Part shown: in pieces, positions 23,428 through 37,421 of the stretch | Layout of the letters: every line of letters begins with the position of its first letter | How positions within the stretch are numbered: the first letter of the stretch is position 1 | Assembly (NCBI GenBank): GCA_946807835.1 | Contig: OX327702.1 | Location: 8,990,001-9,054,000 of the forward strand | Length of the DNA stretch: 64,000 bases | Direction: 5' to 3' | From: Ailanthus altissimus | Taxonomy: Eukaryota; Streptophyta; Magnoliopsida; Sapindales; Simaroubaceae | Program-made: the position numbers and the translations under genes | The notes under the pieces: generated by a model | Seen by the model: the letters and a program-made list of their open reading frames with translations, nothing else | Told to the model about the DNA's origin: nothing | Databases searched by the model: none

Positions 23428-24947
23428 ACTAACAAAAGGTAGAAATTTTATTTTTTTATGCGCAAGGATTTTATTTCATATCATTAGTATCATTAAGATA
23501 TTACATTAAATACTTTTGATACATAGATCAAATGAATAGTAAGATAAGATAAATACATTTCGAGATCACCTGAATTAAGACTCTGATAAAAAAGAGTAGC
23601 AACTATATCCAAATTGAGTAAAAATAAAAACAGACATTTCAAAAGAAAGGGAAACAAACCTTTCTAGAAAAATGGATAATAGACCTCCTATTCACATAAG
23701 AAAGAGATATAGACCTCTTATTCACATAGGAGGGAGATACAGATCCCTTAAATAAAAGAGAAATTATTATTACCTAAAATTAAAACTAGCTTAACCAGGG
23801 AGAAGATTTTGAATGCCCCAACAAAAATTTTGCCAGTGGTAAGCAGCAGTAGGTTCGCCCGATATTATTGGCAAGGCCATAGCAATAAAATACACCACCA
23901 AATAGCTATTCTCCGTCCAATACAACCAGTCCCATATAGTAACATCTCAACCAAACGACAATATATTACAAGGCAATACAATAAATACATTTAGTATCCC
24001 ATAAATAGATCATTGGTCAGCCACAATCCTGGTCAATGACAGGGTATTTGTCGGACAGATCAGAGATAGGGAGATGGGGGACACTGAAATGGTGGCAACC
24101 AAGTACTCACCGCGGTAGGGGGCAGTGGTCACTAGAGAGATTTGGCGACACAAGGAGAGGTTAGCATTGGCCGAAGAACATGTCGTGGGGCCAAAGGGGT
24201 TCACGGATGGCCGTGAGCGATGGCGCACAACACAAAGCCTCGACAATGATAGAGGAATTGCTGGAGACGCTGTATGCTGATGAAGAGGATGGGCGAGATT
24301 AAGATATTTAGCCTGTCATTAGAACCAAAATGAGCCCACCGAAGAGATGAAGAGCGCCAGAGCACCGTCTAACCGCTAGGAATGCCAGCAAAGATTAGCT
24401 TCCCATGAGCAAACGGAGAAGGCAAAGGTGTCCGGCGAGTAGCAGACACATTGATGAAGCTGAGTCGGTAAGGCATGCTGGTTATTGTAGGTTTGACTGG
24501 GTCCGTTGAGCCACCGGTGGTAGGCACAACATGACGTCAAGCAGGCAAGTCAGTCGAACTCGACTTTGTAGCAAGGCATCACGGCAGTAAAGCCACAACC
24601 GATCACCGGAACCAGATGGAGCCAACTGGAGATGAAGAGCTAGCAAAAACAAAGTAAAAAGAAAAAGAAAGAGAAAAAGAAAAAAGAAGAAAGAAGAAAG
24701 ACTGAAGCAAGTAAGAGTTAAGGTTAGAAGATGGTTGTGTCCACCGAAGATGGGGCAGTAGGTATTTGTTGAAGGGGCTAGGCCCCCTCTCTAGTGGGTG
24801 TTTGTTGAAGGAGCGGCGGCTTCTAACTTTGGAGTTAAGAGAGTTTTAGTGCTAAGGTTTTCTTTGCATTAAAAGGGATTCCTTCTTAAGCACCCCTTCA
24901 AGAGAATCCCACTGTTACAATTTCCTTTATACTAACAAATGGTAGAA
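23428..24947 (-). mobile_element. Poly(A) retroposon with TSD, copy 2
   Basis: Copy of 14992-16511, TSDs at 23428-23444 and 24931-24947. It carries private G-to-T (24822) and G-to-A (24855) changes. It was duplicated with the unit and is not an independent insertion. Confidence 0.7.
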
Positions 24948-25506
24948 TTAAGAAGTATTAAAGTTTAAATCTCGCTCACGCTAATGCTCTGATATTCAAA
25001 TTTCACTCCCACTGTGAGAGAGAGAGAGGTATAAAAATATTTTAAAAAATATCTTTAAAACTATTACAAGTATTATAGAATGGTACCACTAACTATCTTA
25101 TATATAAGAGTGGATAAGTGATTGAAAAATATTAATGATCAAATAAGTATAATTATTTACCAAACACTTTAACTAAAGTACAAAAGTGGTAAACATTTTC
25201 AAAGACACGTAAAATTTTTGGCTAATTTCATGATTCATTGGAAAACGTTCCCTCCTTTTGTCCTATGCCACCTCAAAAATTTGTCCGAAACTTTTTCATG
25301 ATTCATAAAATCTATTAAAAGCTTTTCAACTCAAATTTTTGCATATTACCATAATAACAAACTTAAAATATGTGGTAACCAAAAATATGTAATATGGATT
25401 GGATTGACATTTGCAATAATAAAACTTGCCCTTTTATAAATATTATGTGCTTTAATATTATGGACAACATAATTTTACGATTTCCAAATTATGTCTATAA
25501 GGTTAG

Positions 25507-26076
25507 TGTTAGTATTTTGAATTTAAATTTGTCTTAAATTCAAAAGTTTTTTTAATTTTTGAATAATCTGTATTTGAATTAAAATATCTTATCTATAAGT
25601 ATTTGAATTCAAACAGAATATTATAATGTTTAAATTCAAACATTAGATAGATAATGTATTATCTTTAATGTTCTTTTCTCTAGTGCACTATATAAAAGAA
25701 GTGCCTTACGTTATGAAGAGTGTATAAAAGTGGTGCCTTTTGTGAATATAATTTTTGGTAACTCAAAATATAGAGTGTGCGCATGTGTTTCTTTGTTGTG
25801 GTTTTCTTTGTTAGAGAGTGAAAAATATTGAGAAAAGAAATAGAGTAAGTGTGGGTGAGTGTGAGTGTGTGTTTTTGTTTTCAAAAAATTATAATCAGAG
25901 TGTTTTTGCCTAAGAACATATAGCGGCTATTGTAATTGTGAACTCTACCAACTTTTTGCACGTGATTGTTTTTCGACCAAAAGCAATACCACAAATTCGT
26001 TGATTTTAAAAAGCTTGCGCCAACATTTGATATATTGTTTTTATTTAATCCATCATTGATATCAAAGCCAACATGA
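25507..26076 (+). mobile_element. Copia-like LTR/primer-site remnant, copy 2
   Basis: Copy of 17071-17640, with the primer-site-like TTGATATCAAAGCC at 26056-26069. Confidence 0.5.
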
Positions 26077-27618
26077 TTTGTGTTTTATTTTTGGTATTTT
26101 TGAATAAGTTATACTATATTTTGTCAAACTCGCACCTAGAACGCATATTAATGGCATGTTTCGTTTCAATTGCTTAATAGACTAGATTTCTGGTTTGTAA
26201 GTTCGCCCATATGTACAATTAGTTTTTGAGGCCTTGGTTTGCTATGAATTGACTTTGAAAAGAAAACCGAGCCTAATTATAAAATTCGAAGTCGCATTTT
26301 GCTTGTAACTTCTTGCATATTAATTCATTCATCATGATTTTGGTACCATTAGAAAGTGCTCGAAACACGATTTTCAATGACATGTTTATAAAATTTGGAC
26401 TTAAATTGGAAGAGAACGGATCAATTCTTTTTTAAGTTCAAATTCTAGTTATTTAGGTTCGCATTCATCAAATCCCACTCATATACCAAACACATGCAGC
26501 TTACGTTGATTTTAAATTGAAAAACAGAGCACAGTGTTAAACTCAGCGCACAGTTTGAAGTCAGACAATAACAATCAAATTATTAGAAGTTGCAAGTGAG
26601 CAAGCACTACACTTTACGGCTCACGCATTGGACAATGCAGCGTGTATTCACTACTTTCTTTCGATGCATGCGACCCGCGTGTCACCTTCCCGAGCTTCGA
26701 TTATGGTGCTATTTGAGGCGGTCAAATTAGAATTTTTTTTAAATTTTTTTATTTAAAATTAATTTTTGAGAATTATTAATATTTTTATTTAATTATATTA
26801 TTAAAAAATTATTAAAAATCAAAATAAAATATTATTTAACAATTTAAAATTTCTGAAAAATAATTTTAATATATTATGAGATGCGCTTAAAATTGCTTCT
26901 AGTATGACTAAAATAAACATATTTAGGATTTGCACTTTTTTAATTAAGCATATGGTAATATTTTTTTTATTGTTTTTGTTTTATATAGAAGGATATCACA
27001 ATAGAAAATTTTAGAGATTACAAAATGAATCCACAACTTACTATGGATGGGAATTTGAATAAATTCTATGATCTACTTGTAACAATGCAATTAAGTACTA
27101 ATAAATGTGGCCATTATTTAAAGAATAAGTCAATTGGACATGCTAACGAAATTGGATAAGGAAGATGGTTCAACTTAATAAACACGGGGATAAAAATCAA
27201 TGACACTCAACTTAGTTCAGTACTTAGACTTGGACTGCTTCTTGAGCAGCCTGATTCAAAACGAGATATCTTAGTAAGACTGAGTTCAAGTCCAAATATT
27301 TTTACCTCTATAACTCGGTTGAGGAAGCCCATCTAATGGGACTCCTATCAGAACACGTGTCACTACTCAATACCAGTGTTAAAGGACACGTTACAGGACC
27401 TTGAACACTTGCCACATCATTGTGGGCCCACCAACAAGTGTACACATCAACACGGCTTAAGTCTCACCACATCACTAGTGGCACCCGCTAGAAGAGCACC
27501 TAGACGCTACGTCATCTAGCTATTCGACAAGTATAAAGTTGGATAAGAGAATCCTAAGGAGCCAATTAGGGAATGCCATATCAGCTAACATCAAGACTTT
27601 TGTCTCCTGCTAACTCTG

Positions 27619-28848
27619 TGATAGGGGTTAATTAAGTATAATATTTTTATATTTCAAACTTAATATTTATTCATCTAAATTAAGATTCATTGGTTTTTTT
27701 ATGCGTTTTATTGTTATTTTATAGGTTTGGAGTTAATAGGCCAAATAAGGATGAAATTTAATAATTACAAGGCAAAAATATCAAATTTGTTATAGTAACT
27801 AGGAACAGTGGCATGTGAACAATGATTGGGCTATAGTAATCAAGTTACAGTAATGTGCTACAGCGTTATAGTACTTGTGCGACATATGACACCCCTTCTT
27901 AATTGTCTTATTTTGACTTGGATTCAAAGCCTAAGACCTATATAAGCACTATTTTCTAAGCCAAAACACAGACTTTTTGAGAGGTAAAACTTAAGGAAAC
28001 AATTCATAACACAAACCAAGAATTGAAGATTCAAGATCAAGATTCAAGCTTCAAGTCAAAGAAGAGAGAGAACAACTCAAGGCATTTTCTTGATTAATTT
28101 TTCTTCTCTTTTCTTATCATTATATTCTTGTTCTTGCTATTTTTCATGGATTGTTTTGATATTTTTGAGTTTGTACTGAGCTAAACTCTTTTGATCTAGG
28201 GTTAGACTCTTAAACCTAGTATATAGTTGAATTTTGTTAATTCTTAGTTTATAAACTTAATGCATATAATTGATTCATTCTATCTTGTGTTTATGAACTT
28301 AGTTTATGAACTTAATGCTTTCATGATACCTGATCAATATCTTGAATGATTAAGGAACCATAATAGTTTAATGCATTATCATAGGGTAACAACTATGAAT
28401 TTCATGTAGGATAGAAATATACCTATATGGTATAATTTAGACTTATTCTTAATAAATTACATTCTATTTAGATTACCACAGACAAATAAGTAATTGTTAA
28501 AATGCGTAATATGTTCACTTGACCACCAACAGAAGCTTGTGATGAGATTAGAGTTTAACCAATCAATTTGTATTAAGGGATTAATTAATAGGTTAATGAA
28601 TTCAATGAAATACTAGGGGATGAGTCGAAACCCTAGATTGTTATTAATTAGTGAATTTAATCCTTTGCTTGCATTTGATTAATCTTAGGTTTAATTTGAT
28701 AGTATTAGGTTAACTAGATTCAATTCATCTTTAGATTTTTCTGAATAAAAGTATAATATATATAATTTTAGTAATTAAATACAAGAATAGATTAATAGTG
28801 TCCATGGAAATGATAACTTGGACTTAAATTCTATATTATTTGATATGA
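27619..28848 (+). mobile_element. 5' LTR of element 1, copy 2
   Basis: Same as 19183-20412, including the deleted LTR end. TATA CCTATATAAG at 27937-27946. It is followed by the primer-site remnant and only 38 codons of gag before the next junction. Confidence 0.85.
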
Positions 28849-28985
28849 TAGTGTCATTGCCGTTGACTATTCCATCTAGTCTTAAATCAATACTAATACC
28901 AAGTTATTTGATTTTAATTCAGATTTTTTTAGTTTTGTTTTCTTCTTTTTACTTTGATTTTATTTTTATTTTATTTTGATAGTTC

Positions 28986-29216
28986 ATGCAAAGGGTGAAA
29001 GGTGCTGACTTAACTTCTTTTGATCTTGAAATCGAAAAAATATTGCAGAGACTTCAACATGAATACCAGCGATCTTTAAACATAGAGGAGAACAATGATC
29101 ATATTATATTATTGCTTGAAATGCTTGTGGGTTTCTTCATCATAGCCACGCTCATCCTCAGGGTTAGTAAAATGGACATTTCCTACAACATTATCCAATT
29201 TAAGGTTCTTACATAG
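28986..29216 (+). CDS. Chimeric gag / reversed Ulp1-gene ORF (junction 2/3)
   Basis: Identical in protein sequence to the ORF at 20550-20780, because the second junction at 29100/29101 is the same. The identical breakpoints at both junctions mean that the third copy arose by recombination between existing copies and not by a second breakage. Confidence 0.55.
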   Translation: MQRVKGADLTSFDLEIEKILQRLQHEYQRSLNIEENNDHIILLLEMLVGFFIIATLILRVSKMDISYNIIQFKVLT

Positions 29217-29387
29217 CTCCTATATGAAATCCAATATGAAGATAATCGATCACACAGAGTCGTAGAATCATTGAACGAGCCTTTGTGTGACGAAGTCGGA
29301 TCGAAAGTGAAAACTGCTCATAATTCTAAAAACCTCCTCTTTCTTCTCATGTTGTTTCGATATTAATTTCTTATATACCTTTAAAAC
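29104..29387 (-). pseudogene. Ulp1-like gene exon fragment (copy 3)
   Basis: Third copy of 12232-12515, also orphaned from the protease domain by the junction at 29100/29101. Confidence 0.45.
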
Positions 29388-31863
29388 CTACAAAACCAAA
29401 ATTATATGTATCACAAAAATTGTGAACGCTAACAGAAATTATATATGTGAAGGAGATACTAGGAGTAAAAATATACAAGATTCTTTTTATAAAAAAAAAA
29501 ATATTCTTTTACTTCTTTGTACAATGAAACCTACCTACCGTGCTAATTGAGCATGCGTAAGAAACGATCATCAATTTGACATATAAATATCTCACTACTA
29601 ATAGTTATTGCCTCGTAAATCCAAACCTAAGATAATAAAAATAACAAATTAACCTCAATAAAAAAATAGTTGAACACTTTTTCTTTAAACATAATAATGA
29701 ATCGACAAAATTAAACACCTAGAAGCTATAGAAAAATCTACACACATTATATTTCTCTAGGCTGTCTTTCTTAGTAGAGTTTTCCTAACTTTCTCTAATT
29801 TTTTCATTCTCGTTGTGCTAAATGAGTTGTACAATACCTTCCATACAATGTTGTTCTATGAGTACTAATTAAACTCTAAATTGTCAACTATACTTAACAT
29901 AAAGTTTTGAATGTCTCTATGATCATCACATGGTACCAAAACAATATGAAAAAAATAAAACAAAGACAATTTTATTCATCTTCATATTCTACTAAACCAA
30001 GTATCCAACTCCTTATATGTCAATTTTTTTCTATTACCAAAACATTTATCCCACATTCAATTTCCAAGTTTTCTTGTCAACTCTTGACCCGAATGATAAA
30101 AACTCCTTACAAGAGAATCTAATGTACTTATTAGACAATAATAACTAATTCTTCCATAGATATTTGGTTTGGACTAGCCTTAATAAAACTTTATGCACCA
30201 ATATTCTAAAAAATTAAATATTTTACAAATCTAAAAAATTACCTATATATATCGCACTAAATAATTTCATCTGAGAGAACATAAACTTATATTTTATAAA
30301 GTTTAAGGTCCACATCTTTTAGTAGATGTTATTGATGTTTCGTAGTTCTCATTAATTTGAATTGTAGAAGAATTGGACTCATTATGCTTCTTGGAAAGAA
30401 ATTAAATTAAAAATAATAATGAAAATAAATAAATATAAATTTTTCTAACCAAACAAATATAAATTAAGTAGATACAATAACTAAACATATACAAATTAAT
30501 AAACTAATTAGTAAATACAATTAAATTAATTAATTAACTAACTAATTAAATATAATAATTTTAATATATAAATTAAATGAGCTAACTAAATAAATATAAA
30601 TTAATTAAATAATAAAGTAATTAATTATATACAATTAACAAATTAATTCACTCATTCATTCATTATACAATAACTAACCAAATACAAATTAATAATAATT
30701 AAAGAAATTAATTGATTAATTAATTAAATAATTTAATTGCAATAAATTAATATAAATTACCCTAACTAAATAATTATAAAATAATAAAATAATTTTTTAA
30801 ACACAATTAAACAAATTATTTAATTAATTTATTCTATATTTATTTAAATAAATTATTAAATACAATTAAATAAATTAACTAATTATTCCATTCCATACAC
30901 TATTTCATTTAATAAAAAAATTAAATATAATAAACTTATAATTTTATAATATATAAATTTATTATTTTCACACACTGTGTGTCCTCGGTGCCTCATGGGT
31001 GTTGATCACATGCATTCGCATGCACTACGCACAGGCATAAGGAACCCTTTCACTCGCCATTTGCGTAGCGCAAGAAAGTCACACAGATGGGGCGTTTAAG
31101 TTTCCCCTACTCCACGCACCGCCACCATTCATCGCTATTTTAACTCAATCCACTTAATTTTTTATTCATTTTGTTCACATTCTATTATTTTTATCTAATC
31201 TACTCATTTTCAATATATTTATTACAAAAATTATTATTTTCTTATACTATTGTACTATACCTTAAATTTAGAAAACTTACTAAGTATGAGTCAAGATATT
31301 ATTTTTCACTTGGCCACTGATCTTTTTATGTCGTTGATGTGGGTGTTTGATTTTTCTGATTTAGGAGTTTTATAGTGTGGGAGTGTTTAGGTATTTTGGG
31401 AGAGTTTTGTTTGAATAGAGAAAAAAAAAATATTATTTAAGGGTAATTGTAATCAATTTTACATTTGTTAGCTATAAAAAAATTAACAATTTGATTTGTG
31501 GTTAGAAAAAAATATGGGCCTAAACGAAAGTCTAGGATATGATATAGGGTAAGCCTAATTCCATTAAAACATTCAATTCAGTTAGCTTGACTTTTTTTCT
31601 AGCTTGAATTTTTGTCTATCTTTTTTAGTCAATGTCGCATTTTGAGTAGTTAGTTAGATCTCCTAATATAATGAGTGAGAAGATTCGGTGAATCAATTAG
31701 TATTAGTTAAGAAAAACATTCTAATTCTGGGTTAGAGAGGAAATAAGTCTTTATAGAAATTTTGATTTATAGCTAGTTTTAAAATATTCTCAATTAAAAG
31801 GTATGTTTGACATTAAAAATTATTGATTTTAATTTATAACCATTACATGGGTTAATTAGTTCA

Positions 31864-33383
31864 ACTAACAAAAGGTAGAAATTTTATTTTTTTATGCGCA
31901 AGGATTTTATTTCATATCATTAGTATCATTAAGATATTACATTAAATACTTTTGATACATAGATCAAATGAATAGTAAGATAAGATAAATACATTTCGAG
32001 ATCACCTGAATCAAGACTCTGATAAAAAAGAGTAGCAACTATATCCAAATTGAGTAAAAATAAAAACAGACATTTCAAAAGAAAGGGAAACAAACCTTTC
32101 TAGAAAAATGGATAATAGACCTCCTATTCACATAAGAAAGAGATATAGACCTCTTATTCACATAGGAGGGAGATACAGATCCCTTAAATAAAAGAGAAAT
32201 TATTATTACCTAAAATTAAAACTAGCTTAACCAGGGAGAAGATTTTGAATGCCCCAACAAAAATTTTGCCAGTGGTAAGCAGCAGTAGGTTCGCCCGATA
32301 TTATTGGCAAGGCCATAGCAATAAAATACACCACCAAATAGCTATTCTCCGTCCAATACAACCAGTCCCATATAGTAACATCTCAACCAAACGACAATAT
32401 ATTACAAGGCAATACAATAAATACATTTAGTATCCCATAAATAGATCATTGGTCAGCCACAATCCTGGTCAATGACAGGGTATTTGTCGGACAGATCAGA
32501 GATAGGGAGATGGGGGACACTGAAATGGTGGCAACCAAGTACTCACCGCGGTAGGGGGCAGTGGTCACTAGAGAGATTTGGCGACACAAGGAGAGGTTAG
32601 CATTGGCCGAAGAACATGTCGTGGGGCCAAAGGGGTTCACGGATGGCCGTGAGCGATGGCGCACAACACAAAGCCTCGACAATGATAGAGGAATTGCTGG
32701 AGACGCTGTATGCTGATGAAGAGGATGGGCGAGATTAAGATATTTAGCCTGTCATTAGAACCAAAATGAGCCCACCGAAGAGATGAAGAGCGCCAGAGCA
32801 CCGTCTAACCGCTAGGAATGCCAGCAAAGATTAGCTTCCCATGAGCAAACGGAGAAGGCAAAGGTGTCCGGCGAGTAGCAGACACATTGATGAAGCTGAG
32901 TCGGTAAGGCATGCTGGTTATTGTAGGTTTGACTGGGTCCGTTGAGCCACCGGTGGTAGGCACAACATGACGTCAAGCAGGCAAGTCAGTCGAACTCGAC
33001 TTTGTAGCAAGGCATCACGGCAGTAAAGCCACAACCGATCACCGGAACCAGATGGAGCCAACTGGAGATGAAGAGCTAGCAAAAACAAAGTAAAAAGAAA
33101 AAGAAAGAGAAAAAGAAAAAAGAAGAAAGAAGAAAGACTGAAGCAAGTAAGAGTTAAGGTTAGAAGATGGTTGTGTCCACCGAAGATGGGGCAGTAGGTA
33201 TTTGTTGAAGGGGCTAGGCCCCCTCTCTAGTGGGTGTTTGTTGAAGGAGCGGCGGCTGCTAACTTTGGAGTTAAGAGAGTTTTAGCGCTAGGGTTTTCTT
33301 TGCATTAAAAGGGATTCCTTCTTAAGCACCCCTTCAAGAGAATCCCACTGTTACAATTTCCTTTATACTAACAAATGGTAGAA
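31864..33383 (-). mobile_element. Poly(A) retroposon with TSD, copy 3
   Basis: Third copy of 14992-16511, TSDs at 31864-31880 and 33367-33383. Confidence 0.7.
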
Positions 33384-33942
33384 TTAAGAAGTATTAAAGT
33401 TTAAATCTCGCTCACGCTAATGCTCTGATATTCAAATTTCACTCCCACTGTGAGAGAGAGAGAGGTATAAAAATATTTTAAAAAATATCTTTAAAATTAT
33501 TACAAGTATTATAGAATGGTACCACTAACTATCTTATATATAAGAGTGGATAAGTGATTGAAAAATATTAATGATCAAATAAGTATAATTATTTACCAAA
33601 CACTTTAACTAAAGTACAAAAGTGGTAAACATTTTCAAAGACACGTAAAATTTTTGGCTAATTTCATGATTCATTGGAAAACGTTCCCTCCTTTTGTCCT
33701 ATGCCACCTCAAAAATTTGTCCGAAACTTTTTCATGATTCATAAAATCTATTAAAAGCTTTTCAACTCAAATTTTTGCATATTACCATAATAACAAACTT
33801 AAAATATGTGGTAACCAAAAATATGTAATATGGATTGGATTGACATTTGCAATAATAAAACTTGCCCTTTTATAAATATTATGTGCTTTAATATTATGGA
33901 CAACATAATTTTACGATTTCCAAATTATGTCTATAAGGTTAG

Positions 33943-34512
33943 TGTTAGTATTTTGAATTTAAATTTGTCTTAAATTCAAAAGTTTTTTTAATTTTTGAAT
34001 AATCTGTATTTGAATTAAAATATCTTGTCTATAAGTATTTGAATTCAAACAGAATATTATAATGTTTAAATTCAAACATTAGATAGATAATGTATTATCT
34101 TTAATGTTCTTTTCTCTAGTGCACTATATAAAAGAAGTGCCTTACGTTATGAAGAGTGTATAAAAGTGGTGCCTTTTGTGAATATAATTTTTGGTAACTC
34201 AAAATATAGAGTGTGCGCATGTGTTTCTTTGTTGTGGTTTTCTTTGTTAGAGAGTGAAAAATATTGAGAAAAGAAATAGAGTAAGTGTGGGTGAGTGTGA
34301 GTGTGTGTTTTTGTTTTCAAAAAATTATAATCAGAGTGTTTTTGCCTAAGAACATATAGCGGCTATTGTAATTGTGAACTCTACCAACTTTTTGCACGTG
34401 ATTGTTTTTCGACCAAAAGCAATACCACAAATTCGTTGATTTTAAAAAGCTTGCGCCAACATTTGATATATTGTTTTTATTTAATCCATCATTGATATCA
34501 AAGCCAACATGA
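33943..34512 (+). mobile_element. Copia-like LTR/primer-site remnant, copy 3
   Basis: Third copy of 17071-17640, with the primer-site-like motif at 34492-34505. Confidence 0.5.
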
Positions 34513-36054
34513 TTTGTGTTTTATTTTTGGTATTTTTGAATAAGTTATACTATATTTTGTCAAACTCGCACCTAGAACGCATATTAATGGCATGTTTCGT
34601 TTCAATTGCTTAATAGACTAGATTTCTGGTTTGTAAGTTCGCCCATATGTACAATTAGTTTTTGAGGCCTTGGTTTGCTATGAATTGACTTTGAAAAGAA
34701 AACCGAGCCTAATTATAAAATTCGAAGTCGCATTTTGCTTGTAACTTCTTGCATATTAATTCATTCATCATGATTTTGGTACCATTAGAAAGTGCTCGAA
34801 ACACGATTTTCAATGACATGTTTATAAAATTTGGACTTAAATTGGAAGAGAACGGATCAATTCTTTTTTAAGTTCAAATTCTAGTTATTTAGGTTCGCAT
34901 TCATCAAATCCCACTCATATACCAAACACATGCAGCTTACGTTGATTTTAAATTGAAAAACAGAGCACAGTGTTAAACTCAGCGCACAGTTTGAAGTCAG
35001 ACAATAACAATCAAATTATTAGAAGTTGCAAGTGAGCAAGCACTACACTTTACGGCTCACGCATTGGACAATGCAGCGTGTATTCACTACTTTCTTTCGA
35101 TGCATGCGACCCGCGTGTCACCTTCCCGAGCTTCGATTATGGTGCTATTTGAGGCGGTCAAATTAGAATTTTTTTTAAATTTTTTTATTTAAAATTAATT
35201 TTTGAGAATTATTAATATTTTTATTTAATTATATTATTAAAAAATTATTAAAAATCAAAATAAAATATTATTTAACAATTTAAAATTTCTGAAAAATAAT
35301 TTTAATATATTATGAGATGCGCTTAAAATTGCTTCTAGTATGACTAAAATAAACATATTTAGGATTTGCACTTTTTTAATTAAGCATATGGTAATATTTT
35401 TTTTATTGTTTTTGTTTTATATAGAAGGATATCACAATAGAAAATTTTAGAGATTACAAAATGAATCCACAACTTACTATGGATGGGAATTTGAATAAAT
35501 TCTATGATCTACTTGTAACAATGCAATTAAGTACTAATAAATGTGGCCATTATTTAAAGAATAAGTCAATTGGACATGCTAACGAAATTGGATAAGGAAG
35601 ATGGTTCAACTTAATAAACACGGGGATAAAAATCAATGACACTCAACTTAGTTCAGTACTTAGACTTGGACTGCTTCTTGAGCAGCCTGATTCAAAACGA
35701 GATATCTTAGTAAGACTGAGTTCAAGTCCAAATATTTTTACCTCTATAACTCGGTTGAGGAAGCCCATCTAATGGGACTCCTATCAGAACACGTGTCACT
35801 ACTCAATACCAGTGTTAAAGGACACGTTACAGGACCTTGAACACTTGCCACATCATTGTGGGCCCACCAACAAGTGTACACATCAACACGGCTTAAGTCT
35901 CACCACATCACTAGTGGCACCCGCTAGAAGAGCACCTAGACGCTACGTCATCTAGCTATTCGACAAGTATAAAGTTGGATAAGAGAATCCTAAGGAGCCA
36001 ATTAGGGAATGCCATATCAGCTAACATCAAGACTTTTGTCTCCTGCTAACTCTG

Positions 36055-37284
36055 TGATAGGGGTTAATTAAGTATAATATTTTTATATTTCAAACTTAAT
36101 ATTTATTCATCTAAATTAAGATTCATTGGTTTTTTTATGCGTTTTATTGTTATTTTATAGGTTTGGAGTTAATAGGCCAAATAAGGATGAAATTTAATAA
36201 TTACAAGGCAAAAATATCAAATTTGTTATAGTAACTAGGAACAGTGGCATGTGAACAATGATTGGGCTATAGTAATCAAGTTACAGTAATGTGCTACAGC
36301 GTTATAGTACTTGTGCGACATATGACACCCCTTCTTAATTGTCTTATTTTGACTTGGATTCAAAGCCTAAGACCTATATAAGCACTATTTTCTAAGCCAA
36401 AACACAGACTTTTTGAGAGGTAAAACTTAAGGAAACAATTCATAACACAAACCAAGAATTGAAGATTCAAGATCAAGATTCAAGCTTCAAGTCAAAGAAG
36501 AGAGAGAACAACTCAAGGCATTTTCTTGATTAATTTTTCTTCTCTTTTCTTATCATTATATTCTTGTTCTTGCTATTTTTCATGGATTGTTTTGATATTT
36601 TTGAGTTTGTACTGAGCTAAACTCTTTTGATCTAGGGTTAGACTCTTAAACCTAGTATATAGTTGAATTTTGTTAATTCTTAGTTTATAAACTTAATGCA
36701 TATAATTGATTCATTCTATCTTGTGTTTATGAACTTAGTTTATGAACTTAATGCTTTCATGATACCTGATCAATATCTTGAATGATTAAGGAACCATAAT
36801 AGTTTAATGCATTATCATAGGGTAACAACTATGAATTTCATGTAGGATAGAAATATACCTATATGGTATAATTTAGACTTATTCTTAATAAATTACATTC
36901 TATTTAGATTACCACAGACAAATAAGTAATTGTTAAAATGCGTAATATGTTCACTTGACCACCAACAGAAGCTTGTGATGAGATTAGAGTTTAACCAATC
37001 AATTTGTATTAAGGGATTAATTAATAGGTTAATGAATTCAATGAAATACTAGGGGATGAGTCGAAACCCTAGATTGTTATTAATTAGTGAATTTAATCCT
37101 TTGCTTGCATTTGATTAATCTTAGGTTTAATTTGATAGTATTAGGTTAACTAGATTCAATTCATCTTTAGATTTTTCTGAATAAAAGTATAATATATATA
37201 ATTTTAGTAATTAAATACAAGAATAGATTAATAGTGTCCATGGAAATGATAACTTGGACTTAAATTCTATATTATTTGATATGA
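36055..37284 (+). mobile_element. 5' LTR of element 1, copy 3 (the one joined to the element body)
   Basis: Same as 19183-20412. TATA CCTATATAAG at 36373-36382. It lacks about 40 bp at its 3' edge compared with the 3' LTR. Confidence 0.88.
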
Positions 37285-37421
37285 TAGTGTCATTGCCGTT
37301 GACTATTCCATCTAGTCTTAAATCAATACTAATACCAAGTTATTTGATTTTAATTCAGATTTTTTTAGTTTTGTTTTCTTCTTTTTACTTTGATTTTATT
37401 TTTATTTTATTTTGATAGTTC

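Larger units (their letters stand above)
20665..29100. repeat. 8436-bp unit, copy 2
   Basis: Private bases compared with copies 1 and 3: 21700 T, 23576 T, 24822 T, 24855 A and 25591 A. Content as in copy 1: Ulp1-gene exon fragment 20668-20951 (-), AT block 21936-22531, retroposon 23428-24947, copia-like remnant 25507-26076, element 1 LTR 27619-28848, gag start 28986. Confidence 0.95.
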
